Part shown: positions 51,746 through 60,500 of the stretch, piece by piece
How positions within the stretch are numbered: the stretch's first letter is position 1
How the letters are laid out: the number at the start of each line of letters is the position of its first letter
NCBI GenBank assembly: GCA_009885795.1
Contig: VFKA01000013.1
Location: forward strand, 1 to 64,000
Direction of reading: 5' to 3'
DNA: 64,000 bases
From: Rhodospirillales bacterium
Lineage (GTDB): Bacteria; Pseudomonadota; Alphaproteobacteria; Dongiales; Dongiaceae
Made by a program: the position numbers and the translations under genes
The notes under the pieces: generated by a model
What the model saw: only the letters and a program-made list of their open reading frames with translations
What the model was told of the DNA's origin: nothing
Databases searched by the model: none

Positions 51746-53538
51746 ACGATGAAGGCAAGCCGTTGCGGCCGTCGCCGCGCCTGGCGGCGGTGAACGAAGT
51801 CCTAAGTCACCAGGTCGAGGCGCAGCCGTCCGACCAGGATCCGGGCGCGGGCCGAAAGCCGCCGTTGCCGGACAACTTTCCTGTGCAACCGCTCGGCGTG
51901 TCGGGCAGCGACTGCCACTACCTCGATGCCGTCGGACAGTATCAGGTTCTCGGTCCGCGCGAGCATAGCCGAAACCACCTGGTCAACCTGACGGCACCGG
52001 CCGAGAAAGTGCTCTACGATCATTGGGGCCGCCACGACCGCGAAGGCCAAGTCAACGGCATCCACGCCGACCGCGCCGCCGAAGCCTTCATGGCGGCCTG
52101 CAAGATCAAGGGGCCGTTCGACCCGGCCGAGCGCGTGCGCGGCCGTGGCGCCTGGCGCGGCGGCAAGGGCGAGCTGATCCTTCATTGTGGCGACGCGGTC
52201 TACATCGGCGGCCGGTGGCTAAAGCCGGGCGCGCATGAGGGCTTCGTCTACCCCGGCGCCGCCCCCAGCCCGCGCCCGGCGGAAGACTGGCAACCGGGCG
52301 GCCCGAAAGGCCCCGCCGAAAAGCTGCTCGGCCTGCTCAAGACCTGGTCCTGGTCGCGGCCCGATCTCGACCCGCACTTGCTGCTGGGATGGAGCTGCGC
52401 GGCCATGCTAGGCGGCGCGCTCGTCTGGCGGCCGATGGTCTGGGTTACCGGCGATCGCGGCACCGGCAAGAGCACGATGCATCGGGCAATCCAACTCGTC
52501 ATGGGCGGCTCCATCCTTACGGTGTCCGACGCGACCGCCGCCGGCATCTGGCAGAAGACGGGGCATGCGTCCTTGCCGGTGGCCTTCGACGAGATCGAGC
52601 CGGACGCCGATAACCGGCAGAACCAGAACATCATCAAGCTGGCGCGCCAAGCGGCCTCGGGCGGAATCGTGCTGCGCGGCGGCGCGGATCATAAAGGCAG
52701 CGAGTTCGTCGCCCGATCGTGCTTCCTGTTTTCGTCGATCCTGATCCCGCCGCTGCTGTCGCAGGACCGCTCGCGGATGGCGATGCTCGAGTTGGGCGCG
52801 CTGGCAACGGCACGCCCTGTTGAGCTCGACCCGGAGACCCTGGGCGGGCTCGGCGCCGCAATCCGACGCCGGCTGGTGAGCGCCTGGTCGCGCTTTGACG
52901 GCACGCTGGAGGCGTACCGCATGGCGCTCGCCGGCAAGGGCCATGGCGGGCGCAGCGCGGATCAGTTCGGCACTCTGCTCGCCTGCGCCGATTTGGCGCT
53001 CCATGACCGCGAGCCTAGCGGCGACGACCTCGACGTGTGGTCTGAACATCTCAAAATCGAGCAATCCGGCGCGGCGGGAGATTTCGACGAGGACGCTGAC
53101 CACGAACGGTGCCTCGCGCATCTGCTGACCATGCCCATCGACGCCTATCGCGGCGGGAAGCGCGAGAACCTGGCGACGTTCATCGCCAGGGCGGTCGGCA
53201 AGGTCGATGGCGACCAGGCAGAGGCGCGCGAGGTATTGCTCACGCATGGCCTGCGGCTCGTCACCCATGGAGAGAATCAATTCCTCGCCGTGGCGAATGC
53301 CCACCAAGCCCTCGCGCACATGTTCCATGCGACGCATTGGGCGGCGCGTTCGGGGGCCGCCGGCGTTTGGGCGCAGGCGTTGAAGCGCCTTCCCGGCGCG
53401 AAGGCACCACCGCGGCCCTTGCGTTTCGGCGGCCCGCAATCCCGGTGCGTCCTCGTGCCCCTGGAGCACGCGCTCGACCCGAGCGGGCGCCCGCTGGCGC
53501 CGTTCCTGCCTTTCGACCGGATCGACGATGCTCCCTGA
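51742..53538 (+). CDS. Phage-type P-loop ATPase (putative replicative helicase)
   Basis: A 598-aa protein. The N-terminal about 200 residues are of unknown fold. The ATPase domain has Walker A TGDRGTGKST (Lys243) and Walker B PVAFDEIE (Asp283-Glu284), followed by a sensor-like SCFLFSSILIPPLL segment. In layout it is like the C-terminal ATPase of phage primase-helicases, and it is encoded right after two primase-like genes. This supports a replication helicase role. ATGA overlap with the upstream gene. It is the last gene of the rightward replication operon. Confidence 0.75.
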   Translation: MNDEGKPLRPSPRLAAVNEVLSHQVEAQPSDQDPGAGRKPPLPDNFPVQPLGVSGSDCHYLDAVGQYQVLGPREHSRNHLVNLTAPAEKVLYDHWGRHDREGQVNGIHADRAAEAFMAACKIKGPFDPAERVRGRGAWRGGKGELILHCGDAVYIGGRWLKPGAHEGFVYPGAAPSPRPAEDWQPGGPKGPAEKLLGLLKTWSWSRPDLDPHLLLGWSCAAMLGGALVWRPMVWVTGDRGTGKSTMHRAIQLVMGGSILTVSDATAAGIWQKTGHASLPVAFDEIEPDADNRQNQNIIKLARQAASGGIVLRGGADHKGSEFVARSCFLFSSILIPPLLSQDRSRMAMLELGALATARPVELDPETLGGLGAAIRRRLVSAWSRFDGTLEAYRMALAGKGHGGRSADQFGTLLACADLALHDREPSGDDLDVWSEHLKIEQSGAAGDFDEDADHERCLAHLLTMPIDAYRGGKRENLATFIARAVGKVDGDQAEAREVLLTHGLRLVTHGENQFLAVANAHQALAHMFHATHWAARSGAAGVWAQALKRLPGAKAPPRPLRFGGPQSRCVLVPLEHALDPSGRPLAPFLPFDRIDDAP

Positions 53539-53576
53539 TCCCCGGCCCATGAAGGTTCCGACAGGTCGTCAACCTT

Positions 53577-53874
53577 GCCGTGACGCCGTGACGGTACAGG
53601 GCGCCGGAATGGGCGCCTATAGAGATTTCTCTACACGCGCGAGAGAGAAAAGCGTCACGGGCGTCACGGCTGATATCATACATCTACAAGAGTATCAGAT
53701 ATATCAATTAGTTAAGAGGCGGCGCGTAGCCGTGACGCCAGCCGTGACAGCCGTGACGGTGTCACGGCAGTTAAGTAGGGGGCGTTTAGTCCGGGGCCGA
53801 ATCCGGTTGTCGGTCCGAGGTTGCCGGCATGATGATTGGCCGCGTGGAGGCCTGAATGTCACAGCCGTCACGGC
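53577..53874. repeat. GCCGTGAC repeat cluster with AT-rich core (candidate replication origin)
   Basis: The octamer GCCGTGAC occurs directly at 53577, 53585, 53729, 53741 and 53750, and as its complement GTCACGGC at 53663, 53761 and 53867. One-base variants are at 53654 and 53859. Between the left and right groups lies an AT-rich segment (about 53670-53716, with GATATCATACATC and CAGATATATCAATTAG). The cluster fills the gene-poor interval directly after the primase and ATPase genes, as iteron-type origins often do. Spacing is irregular and orientation mixed, so a regulatory-protein binding array is an alternative. Confidence 0.55.
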
Positions 53875-54037
53875 CGGCGAGCAGCTCGGGCGCGCGGTCG
53901 GGATCCCGGTCGCGGGCGCTCGCGGCCAGGCGATCGCGGCCGGCGAGGGGGTGTTGCCGTGTCTGTTCGAGCGCTCGGTGGGTGAAAATAGCGGCGCGAA
54001 ACTTGAAGCTTTCGCCTGGGGAGCGGGGGAGCGGCGA

Positions 54038-54664
54038 TCACGCTGCCTTGACCTGTTCAGCCTTGACCTTCTGCACTGTTCCGACGCCGACGCCGATCTC
54101 GCGCGCCACCTTGATGATGCCCTTGCCGTCCGCCAGGGCCGCGCGGATCGCGGCCACCGTGTCCGACGACACCTTCGGCCGCCCGATCGGCTTGCCGCTG
54201 CGCGTGCCCTCGCTCTTGGCGCGCGCAAGCCCGGCGCGCACGCGCTCCTGGATCATGGCGCGCTCGAACTCGGCGAACACGCCGAGCATCTGGAACATCG
54301 CCCGGCCCGCCGGCGTGCTCGTGTCGAGGCCTTGCCGGTGCAAGTAGAGATCGGTTCCCTTGGCGTGAAGCTCGGAGAGGAACCCGATCAGGTCTTGCAG
54401 CGAGCGCCCGAGGCGATCGACCGACCAGGCGGCCACCATGTCGAAGTCGCGCCGGGCGATGCCCTGCATGAGCCGGTGCATGGCCGGCCGTTCGTCACGG
54501 CCCTTGGCGCCGCTGATGCCGTTGTCGTCGAAGGTCTCGACGACGTGCCAGCCGTGCCGGCGCGCGGCAGTGCGCAGCTCGCGAAGCTGATTGGCGACGG
54601 TCTGGCCGTCGGTCGAGACGCGGACATAGAGGGCGACGCGGCGCGGTTTCTGCTTGGTGGCCAT
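54038..54664 (-). CDS. Serine recombinase (resolvase/invertase)
   Basis: A 208-aa small serine recombinase. The nucleophile is Ser17 in YVRVSTDGQT. The catalytic domain contains AAWSVDRLGRSLQDLIGFL, followed by the long E-helix (MFQMLGVFAEFERAMIQERVRAGLARA). A C-terminal HTH follows a GRPKVSSDTVAAIRAAL linker. Resolvases and invertases of this type settle multimers or flip segments. Good ribosome binding site (AGGAG). It faces the operon to its left, and a resolution-site-like palindrome lies 44 bp upstream of its start. Confidence 0.93.
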   Translation of the reverse strand: MATKQKPRRVALYVRVSTDGQTVANQLRELRTAARRHGWHVVETFDDNGISGAKGRDERPAMHRLMQGIARRDFDMVAAWSVDRLGRSLQDLIGFLSELHAKGTDLYLHRQGLDTSTPAGRAMFQMLGVFAEFERAMIQERVRAGLARAKSEGTRSGKPIGRPKVSSDTVAAIRAALADGKGIIKVAREIGVGVGTVQKVKAEQVKAA

Positions 54665-54707
54665 GGGGTATCTCCTCTTGGATGCGATCCTTGCAATATG
54701 GCCTCGG

Positions 54708-54739
54708 GCTATACGAAAAACAATAGGAAATCGTATAGC
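54708..54739. promoter_or_regulatory. Candidate res/crossover site of the serine recombinase
   Basis: GCTATACGA and TCGTATAGC are perfect 9-bp inverted repeats separated by 14 bp of AT-rich DNA, 32 bp in all, about the size of a resolvase-dimer site. A second inverted pair, CAATAGG (54721) and CCTATTG (54757), overlaps it. The whole lies in the 180 bp between the recombinase start and the next rightward gene. Confidence 0.6.
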
Positions 54740-54846
54740 AAGATCGACCTCGGCAACCTATTGATATTCCGGCGTTCCCAATGCCGAATTTCGGAAGGGG
54801 TTTTTGTATACCCCTTGCGCAGCCGCTGTCGCGTTCAGGTGGCCGC

Positions 54847-55506
54847 ATGAGCGGCGCCGTCGCGCCCGAATCCGGCGAACTGCTGCGGCTGCTCGACGGG
54901 CTGCGGCGCTGGGGCACGGTGATGCTGGCCGAGCGCCTGGCGCGCACCTTTGGCTCGCCGTTGCCGGCGGTCCAAGCAACGGAGCTTCGGGAGTTCGGCA
55001 ACAGCCTGACCAGCGCATCGGCGGCGGCGCGGTGGCTGCTGGCCGCTACCTCGGGCGCCGGCGCCGTGTCGGGGCCTGCCGAAAATTCCCAGGCGACCCC
55101 CTCTACCCGGTTTTTCGCGCCGCCGTCACCGCACCTGGGGGCCTCGAAAAACACCCCAGGCCTCGTGGATGAAGGCAATTCACGTGAAACATCGAAAGCG
55201 AACGCATCGGGGCAAGGGACGATGCGGCCGGGCTCGCCGCTCGACGTGATGGCGCGGACGATGCGCGAGACCGAAGCCGCCACATTCCGGGCGCGGGCCG
55301 GGGGCGAGGCCGTGGCGCCGCTCGATCGGCTCGCCGACGAGAACGCCCAAGCCGAGTTGGACGCGCTGAGGATCAGGTACGGGCTGCCCGTCGATCCGCC
55401 GGCCGGCCGGGAAGCGCCGGCCGACAACGTGATCCCGCTCGTCAAGCATCGCCCGCCGGCGCCGGTCATGAACCCGGACAACGGACCCGGCCCCGCCGCC
55501 GCGTGA
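54847..55506 (+). CDS. Hypothetical phage protein, possible small internal-virion partner
   Basis: A 219-aa protein without a recognisable family. The first 75 residues form predicted helices (SGELLRLLDGLRRWGTVML). The middle is low-complexity (Pro/Ser/Ala), and a C-terminal helix holds LDRLADENAQAELDALRIRYGL before a Pro-rich tail. It is encoded directly before two large proteins that look like T7 gp15/gp16 equivalents, so a small structural (gp14-like) role is possible by position only. The start at ATG 54847 is preferred over 54781 because the extra residues are not conserved in character. It contains a parS-like site at 55177-55190. Confidence 0.6.
   Translation: MSGAVAPESGELLRLLDGLRRWGTVMLAERLARTFGSPLPAVQATELREFGNSLTSASAAARWLLAATSGAGAVSGPAENSQATPSTRFFAPPSPHLGASKNTPGLVDEGNSRETSKANASGQGTMRPGSPLDVMARTMRETEAATFRARAGGEAVAPLDRLADENAQAELDALRIRYGLPVDPPAGREAPADNVIPLVKHRPPAPVMNPDNGPGPAAA
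55177..55190. promoter_or_regulatory. parS-like site 1
   Basis: AATTCACGTGAAAC contains the palindrome TTCACGTGAA and matches the right part of the bacterial parS consensus TGTTTCACGTGAAACA; with flanks, 13 of 16 positions agree. An identical 14-mer occurs at 62595. It lies inside the coding sequence of the 219-aa protein. Confidence 0.5.
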
Positions 55507-55542
55507 CGGGCCTTTAGTCGAAGCGCTGAAAGGAGAACACCC

Positions 55543-57549
55543 TTGCCTACAATCCCGAGATACTACGCCGAGGAAAAACTGAAAGTCGCGATGATCGACG
55601 TGAGCAAGGCCGGCGCGCCTGGCCGGGCGCTCGCCGAAATCGGCGAGGAAATGGGGGAGTACCTCGAACAGCAACAGACGGCGGCGCGCAATCAGAAGCT
55701 GCTCGACGCCAAGCTGGGCGTCACGCGCGAGCTCGTCGATTTGGAAGCGGCCTTCGATACCGATACCGATTGGGAAACGATGCACAGCCGCTACGAACAA
55801 AAAGCCGGCGACATCGAGCGGCGATATTTCGAGCAACTCGGGGACGATCCCGAGCTGCAAACGTCCTTTCGCCAAGAGATCGAACCGCTGCGCCTCTCCG
55901 GCGGTCTCACCGTGCGCCGGCTGGCCGGGCGCCGGCAGACGGACGCCTTTCGGGCGACCATGGACGGGAGCCTGGCCGACCTCGCGATCCGCATTCCGGC
56001 CGCGCGCAGTCCCGTCGAAAGGGAGTTCCTCGAACGCCAGGCCGGCGAGATCGTCGGGCGCGGCCTCGGAAGCGGCCTGATCGGCCGCGAGGAAGGCACG
56101 AAGGCGCTGCGCGGGTTCCGTTCGACGCTGGCGAAGAACGAGGCGACGCGCCTCATGCTCGATGACCCGGCGCAAGCCGCCGGACTGCTCGAAGATCGAG
56201 CGAACTTTTCCAATCTTCAAGAAAACGACCGGCTGGACTTGATCGACCGCGCGCGCGGCCGGGTCGATGCGTTGGCGCGCGAGGCGGAAGCCGAGACGGA
56301 GAAGCGCCAGCGCGAGGCCAAGGAAGGGGCCGAGAGCGAACGCCAGGCGTGGCTTTCGGATTTCACGATCAAGCTGGCGCGCGGCGAGGCGGGCTACGCC
56401 GACATCGAGGATTCCTATCACACGGGGCGGATCGAGCCGGCGGAACGGACGCGCTTCACGCTGGCGCTCGACGAACGGAACGAAGGCTTGCGCAAGCGCG
56501 AGGCGGAGATCGGCCGCGTGGCCCTGGCGATCGACGGCAGCGGCATGGCGCTCGACCATCGCAGCGATGCCGACCGCGATGCCGTGGATGCGCACTACGC
56601 GCTCGCCTCGGCGCAATGGGACGAGGTTCCGCCGGACCAGGTGCCGGAGCGCATCGCCGGCTATGTCGAGCGCGTCGGCATCGTGCCCGACACGGTCAAG
56701 GGGCAGATCCGCGGCTGGTTGAGATCCGGGACGCCCGAGCGCAAGCTCGCCGCGGCCGATCTCATCGGGCGCATCGAACGGACGCGGCCGGCGGCGCTCG
56801 CCGACTTCGCGGCCGAGGACATCGCGCTCGGCGAAATGATTTCTGGGAATCTGCGCGCCGGCGTCGAACCGGCGGCGGCGGTCGCGCTCGCGGAGAAGGC
56901 GCTTGCCGTGCCCGATGCCGAGCGCCAGGTCCGCGCCGAACGATTGGCCAAGGGCAAGACGGCCGAGGACAACGCGAAATGGCTGGGCTCCGCCGCGACC
57001 GGCGGGTGGCTCTCGTCGCTGCCGGGCGGCGTGCCCGACGCGCTCCATGGCGAGTTCGACGCGATCTACCGCCAGCGCTACGTGGCGACGGGCGACGACG
57101 ATGTGTCGCGCCGGCTGGCGCTTCGCGATCTCAAGCGCACCTGGTCGGTGACGAACATCGACGGCACGCCGCGCTGGATGAAATACGCGCCCGAGGCGGT
57201 CTATGCGGTGCCCGGCGCCGATGACGGCTGGATGAGGGAACAGCTTCATGCCGAGTTCCGCGCCAATTCGCTGCTCGATCCCGAGCGACCGCTCGAAGGT
57301 CGGCTGCTCATCGTCGCCGTCGATCGCACGGCGCGCGAGACGCTCCCGAGCTACGGGCTGGTGTTGCTCGACAAGGATGGCGCCTTCCAACCGGTTCTCG
57401 ATAAGGACGGCCGGCCGGTGCGCTGGCGCCCGGACTGGAAATCGAGCGCGGCCTATGAGCGCCACGCGCAAGAGCTGCGCGACAAGGTCGAAGGCGCGCG
57501 CCGGGTGCGCGGGCGGGTGATCGAGCTTCAGACCGAGGAGGCGAACTGA
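55543..57549 (+). CDS. Large phage structural protein, internal-virion type
   Basis: A 668-aa mostly helical, Glu/Arg-rich protein with no enzymatic motif I recognise. A Glu/Lys/Arg-rich, coiled-coil-like stretch covers roughly residues 240-270 (AREAEAETEKRQREAKEG). The C-terminal third (residues about 480-610) is more globular. Its size, helical nature and coupling to the following 1391-aa protein suggest the T7 gp15-like ejection protein role. TTG start at 55543 after a strong AAGGAG site. The stop overlaps the next start (TGATG). Confidence 0.6.
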   Translation: MPTIPRYYAEEKLKVAMIDVSKAGAPGRALAEIGEEMGEYLEQQQTAARNQKLLDAKLGVTRELVDLEAAFDTDTDWETMHSRYEQKAGDIERRYFEQLGDDPELQTSFRQEIEPLRLSGGLTVRRLAGRRQTDAFRATMDGSLADLAIRIPAARSPVEREFLERQAGEIVGRGLGSGLIGREEGTKALRGFRSTLAKNEATRLMLDDPAQAAGLLEDRANFSNLQENDRLDLIDRARGRVDALAREAEAETEKRQREAKEGAESERQAWLSDFTIKLARGEAGYADIEDSYHTGRIEPAERTRFTLALDERNEGLRKREAEIGRVALAIDGSGMALDHRSDADRDAVDAHYALASAQWDEVPPDQVPERIAGYVERVGIVPDTVKGQIRGWLRSGTPERKLAAADLIGRIERTRPAALADFAAEDIALGEMISGNLRAGVEPAAAVALAEKALAVPDAERQVRAERLAKGKTAEDNAKWLGSAATGGWLSSLPGGVPDALHGEFDAIYRQRYVATGDDDVSRRLALRDLKRTWSVTNIDGTPRWMKYAPEAVYAVPGADDGWMREQLHAEFRANSLLDPERPLEGRLLIVAVDRTARETLPSYGLVLLDKDGAFQPVLDKDGRPVRWRPDWKSSAAYERHAQELRDKVEGARRVRGRVIELQTEEAN

Positions 57550-60500
57550 TGCCGCTCCTCGTCGACGACTCTGAACCCTTGGGCTTCGTCGGCCGCCTGC
57601 CCGAGGCCGCGGCCGAGGGGCCGCGTCCGGACTTCCTGGGCGAGGCGCTGCCCTCGGCCTTCCGCCTCGACAACACCGTCGGCGCCACCGTGTCGCGCGA
57701 GCCGATTCCGCCCTTGCTGCGCGGTATCGGCGGCGAGGGCTTCCGCCGTCTCGAACCCGACTTCGATCCGTTCGCCGATGTCGAAGGCTACGAGGAACAC
57801 GCCTTCACCTTCGCGGCGGCGAACACGCCGGACGAGGTCGCCGCGATCAAGCGGCAGATCGACCGCGAGCGCGCCGACCGCGACACCTTGGCGCGGTCGG
57901 GCTGGGCCGGCGTTGCCGCCAGCCTGGCCTCCGGCTTGCTCGATCCGGTCAACCTTCTGCCCGTGGGCGGCGCCGCCTATCGCGCCTATGCGACCGGCGG
58001 CTCGATCCTGCGCTCGGGCCTCGTCACGGCGCGGGCCGGGTTCGTCGGCTCGACGGCGGCCGAGGCGGCGCTGCACAGTCAGCAGGAAACCCGCACCTGG
58101 GGCGAGAGCGCGGCAAACGTGGCGGCGGCGACGTTTCTCTCGGGCGTGCTTGGGACAGCCGTCCCAGCAGTGCGCCGTGCCCTTGGCAAGGGCGCGCGGT
58201 CGATCGAAGACCGCGTCGCTCGCGACATGGAGGTGCCGCCGCTGGATCGGCCCGACCTTCATGGGCCGGGCGCGTTGCGCGTGACGCCCGAGGAGTTGGC
58301 CGCCGACGTGGCGGTCGAGCGCGATGCGCTGGGCCGCGCCTACGACCAGGTGCGCGCCGAGCCGGCGGGGCCGGCGCTCGATCCGCTGGTGCGCATCACG
58401 CCGCGCGACATCGAGGAGACGGTGGTCGCGCGCGGCGGCTGGCAGGGCCTCGGCGACGTGGAGGTCGAGGGCGCCGGCTGGGGCCTGGTCAAGTTCATCT
58501 GGCGCCATGGCGAGGCCTCGGACAAGGCGCCGGAAACGCAAGTGCGGCGCGAGGACGTGCTCGACTTCCCGCGCGTCGCCCGTGAGTTCGAGCCGATCAT
58601 CGAGCGCGGCGAGGAAGCGGGAACCTATCGCCTGTGGGCGGTCGAGCGCCAGGACGGCCGGCAGCTCGTCTATGTCGATCGTCCGTTCGAGGACGGGCGC
58701 CGCGTGGTGTCGATTCGAGTCTCCGAGGACACCGCGCGCAAGCCGATGTCGGGTCCGCGCGCGGAAGCGGAAGGCGCCGGTGCGCCTGGATCCCCGGCCG
58801 GGGTTCGCTCCCCCGACCGGGATACGCCTCGGGGCGTTAACGCTCCGCTGGCCGAGGGCCAGGCCGCGCCGGCACTTGAGCCAGCACCTGGGAATGTAGG
58901 ACCGGACGGCGCCACCGGCAAGGCGGCGCTGATCGAGCCGACCGGCGAAGGCGGATCGGTCGGCGCCGCGACGCGCCCGACCGTGGCCGAGGAAAAGCTC
59001 AAATCGGCGTTCGGCCTCGAAAAGGCGGTCGCCTTCGCCTCGCCGGTGCTGCGGCTTGCCACGTCGCCCTCGATCGAGACCAGGCGTGTCACGCAAGAGT
59101 TGGTCGAATCGCCGTTCTTCTACGACAAGAACGCGCTCGGCGTCGCCAGCGAGATCGCGGTCGAGACGCGGGTCAAGATGTGGTCGGCGCCGCTCGGCCG
59201 GGCGATCGAGGCGCTGGAACGATCCTTCGTCCGCTACCGCACCGGCGCCGCGTCCGGGTCGCGGCGCCGCATCGCGCTCGCCGATCTGGCGCGGCCGGGG
59301 CGCCGAGCCGGCAAGCTCGCCTGGTCGGAGTTCAAGGACGAGGTCGGCCGCGCCATGCGGCGGGGCGACGAATCCGACATCCCCGAAGTGGCGGAAGCCG
59401 CGCGCGAGTTGCGGCGCCTGGTGTTCGATCCGCTGAAGGACCGCGCGATCGCGGCCAAGCTGCTGCCCGAGGACGTGACGCCCGAGACGGCGGTGAGTTA
59501 TCTCAGCCGCGTCTGGAACACCCGCAAGATCAACGCCCGCCGGCCGGAGTTGGTGCGCATCACTGTCGATTGGCTGTCGTCGCTGCGCGAGATCGCTAAC
59601 AGGCGCCTGGCGGAAGGAGAAAAAAATCTTGCCGGCGTCGAGGGGCGCGGCCGGACGCTCGCCGACGAGTTGACGTTCACCGAAGGCGAGCTGCGCTTGA
59701 CCCTGGCCGATCTCAAGAAGGCGCGCCTCGATGACGCGGCCGTCGAGCGTGATGTCATGGCGGCGGAGCGCGAGCTGCGCGAGGCCGAGGGCGAGGCGAG
59801 GGTGATCGCCGAGCGCGCCGGGTGGATCGGCGCGGATACGCCCAAGGCCCAAGCGCGAGCGGCCGAGATCGAGTTGCAGCGGCGCCGGGCCGAGAAACGC
59901 CAGGCCAAGGCCGGCGAGCGCTTGGCGAAGGCGACGGCGCGGCGCGAGGCGGTGACGGCGGCGCTGGACGAGGCCCGCGAATCGGGCGCAGGGCTCAAGG
60001 GGCGCGTCGCCGATCTGGGACAGGCGAAGCGCCAGGCCTCGGCGCAAGCCGAGGTGCTGCGCCGGCGCCGCGACGAGGACGCGGCCTTCGGCCGTGCCGA
60101 GGATGTCGAGTTGCAGGACATCGCCCAGCAGATCATCGACCGCATCGTCGCCACGCCGAACGGGCGCGTGCACTACGACGCGGTGCCGATCAAGAACGCA
60201 CCGGCCTTGAAGGAACGGACCTTCACCATCCCCGACGAGCTGGTCGAGGGCTTCCTCGAAAGCGATGTCGAACTGGTCGCCCGGTTCTACACGCGCACCA
60301 TGGCGCCCGACGTGGAGCTGGCGGAGCGCTTTGGGCGCGCCGATCTGCAGGAACAGATCGCCAAGGTGACCGACGACTATGCCCGCAAGCAGACCGCCGC
60401 CAAGACCGAGGCCGAGCGCGAGCGCCTGGGGAACCGGCGCGACGCCGACATCCGCGATCTGGCCGCGATGCGCGACCGCCTGCGCGGCACCTATGCGGCG

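Noticed and set aside
53577-53768. CRISPR-like repeats
   Set aside because: Repeat units are only 8 bp, in both orientations and at 8-12 bp or larger irregular spacing, with no cas genes.
53528-54850. 440-codon plus-strand frame running through the GCCGTGAC array and antisense to the serine recombinase
   Set aside because: Most of its length is the mirror of the recombinase. The first 165 codons read VTAVT strings produced by the repeats and cross the AT-rich core. I cannot fully exclude a short protein starting near 53549.
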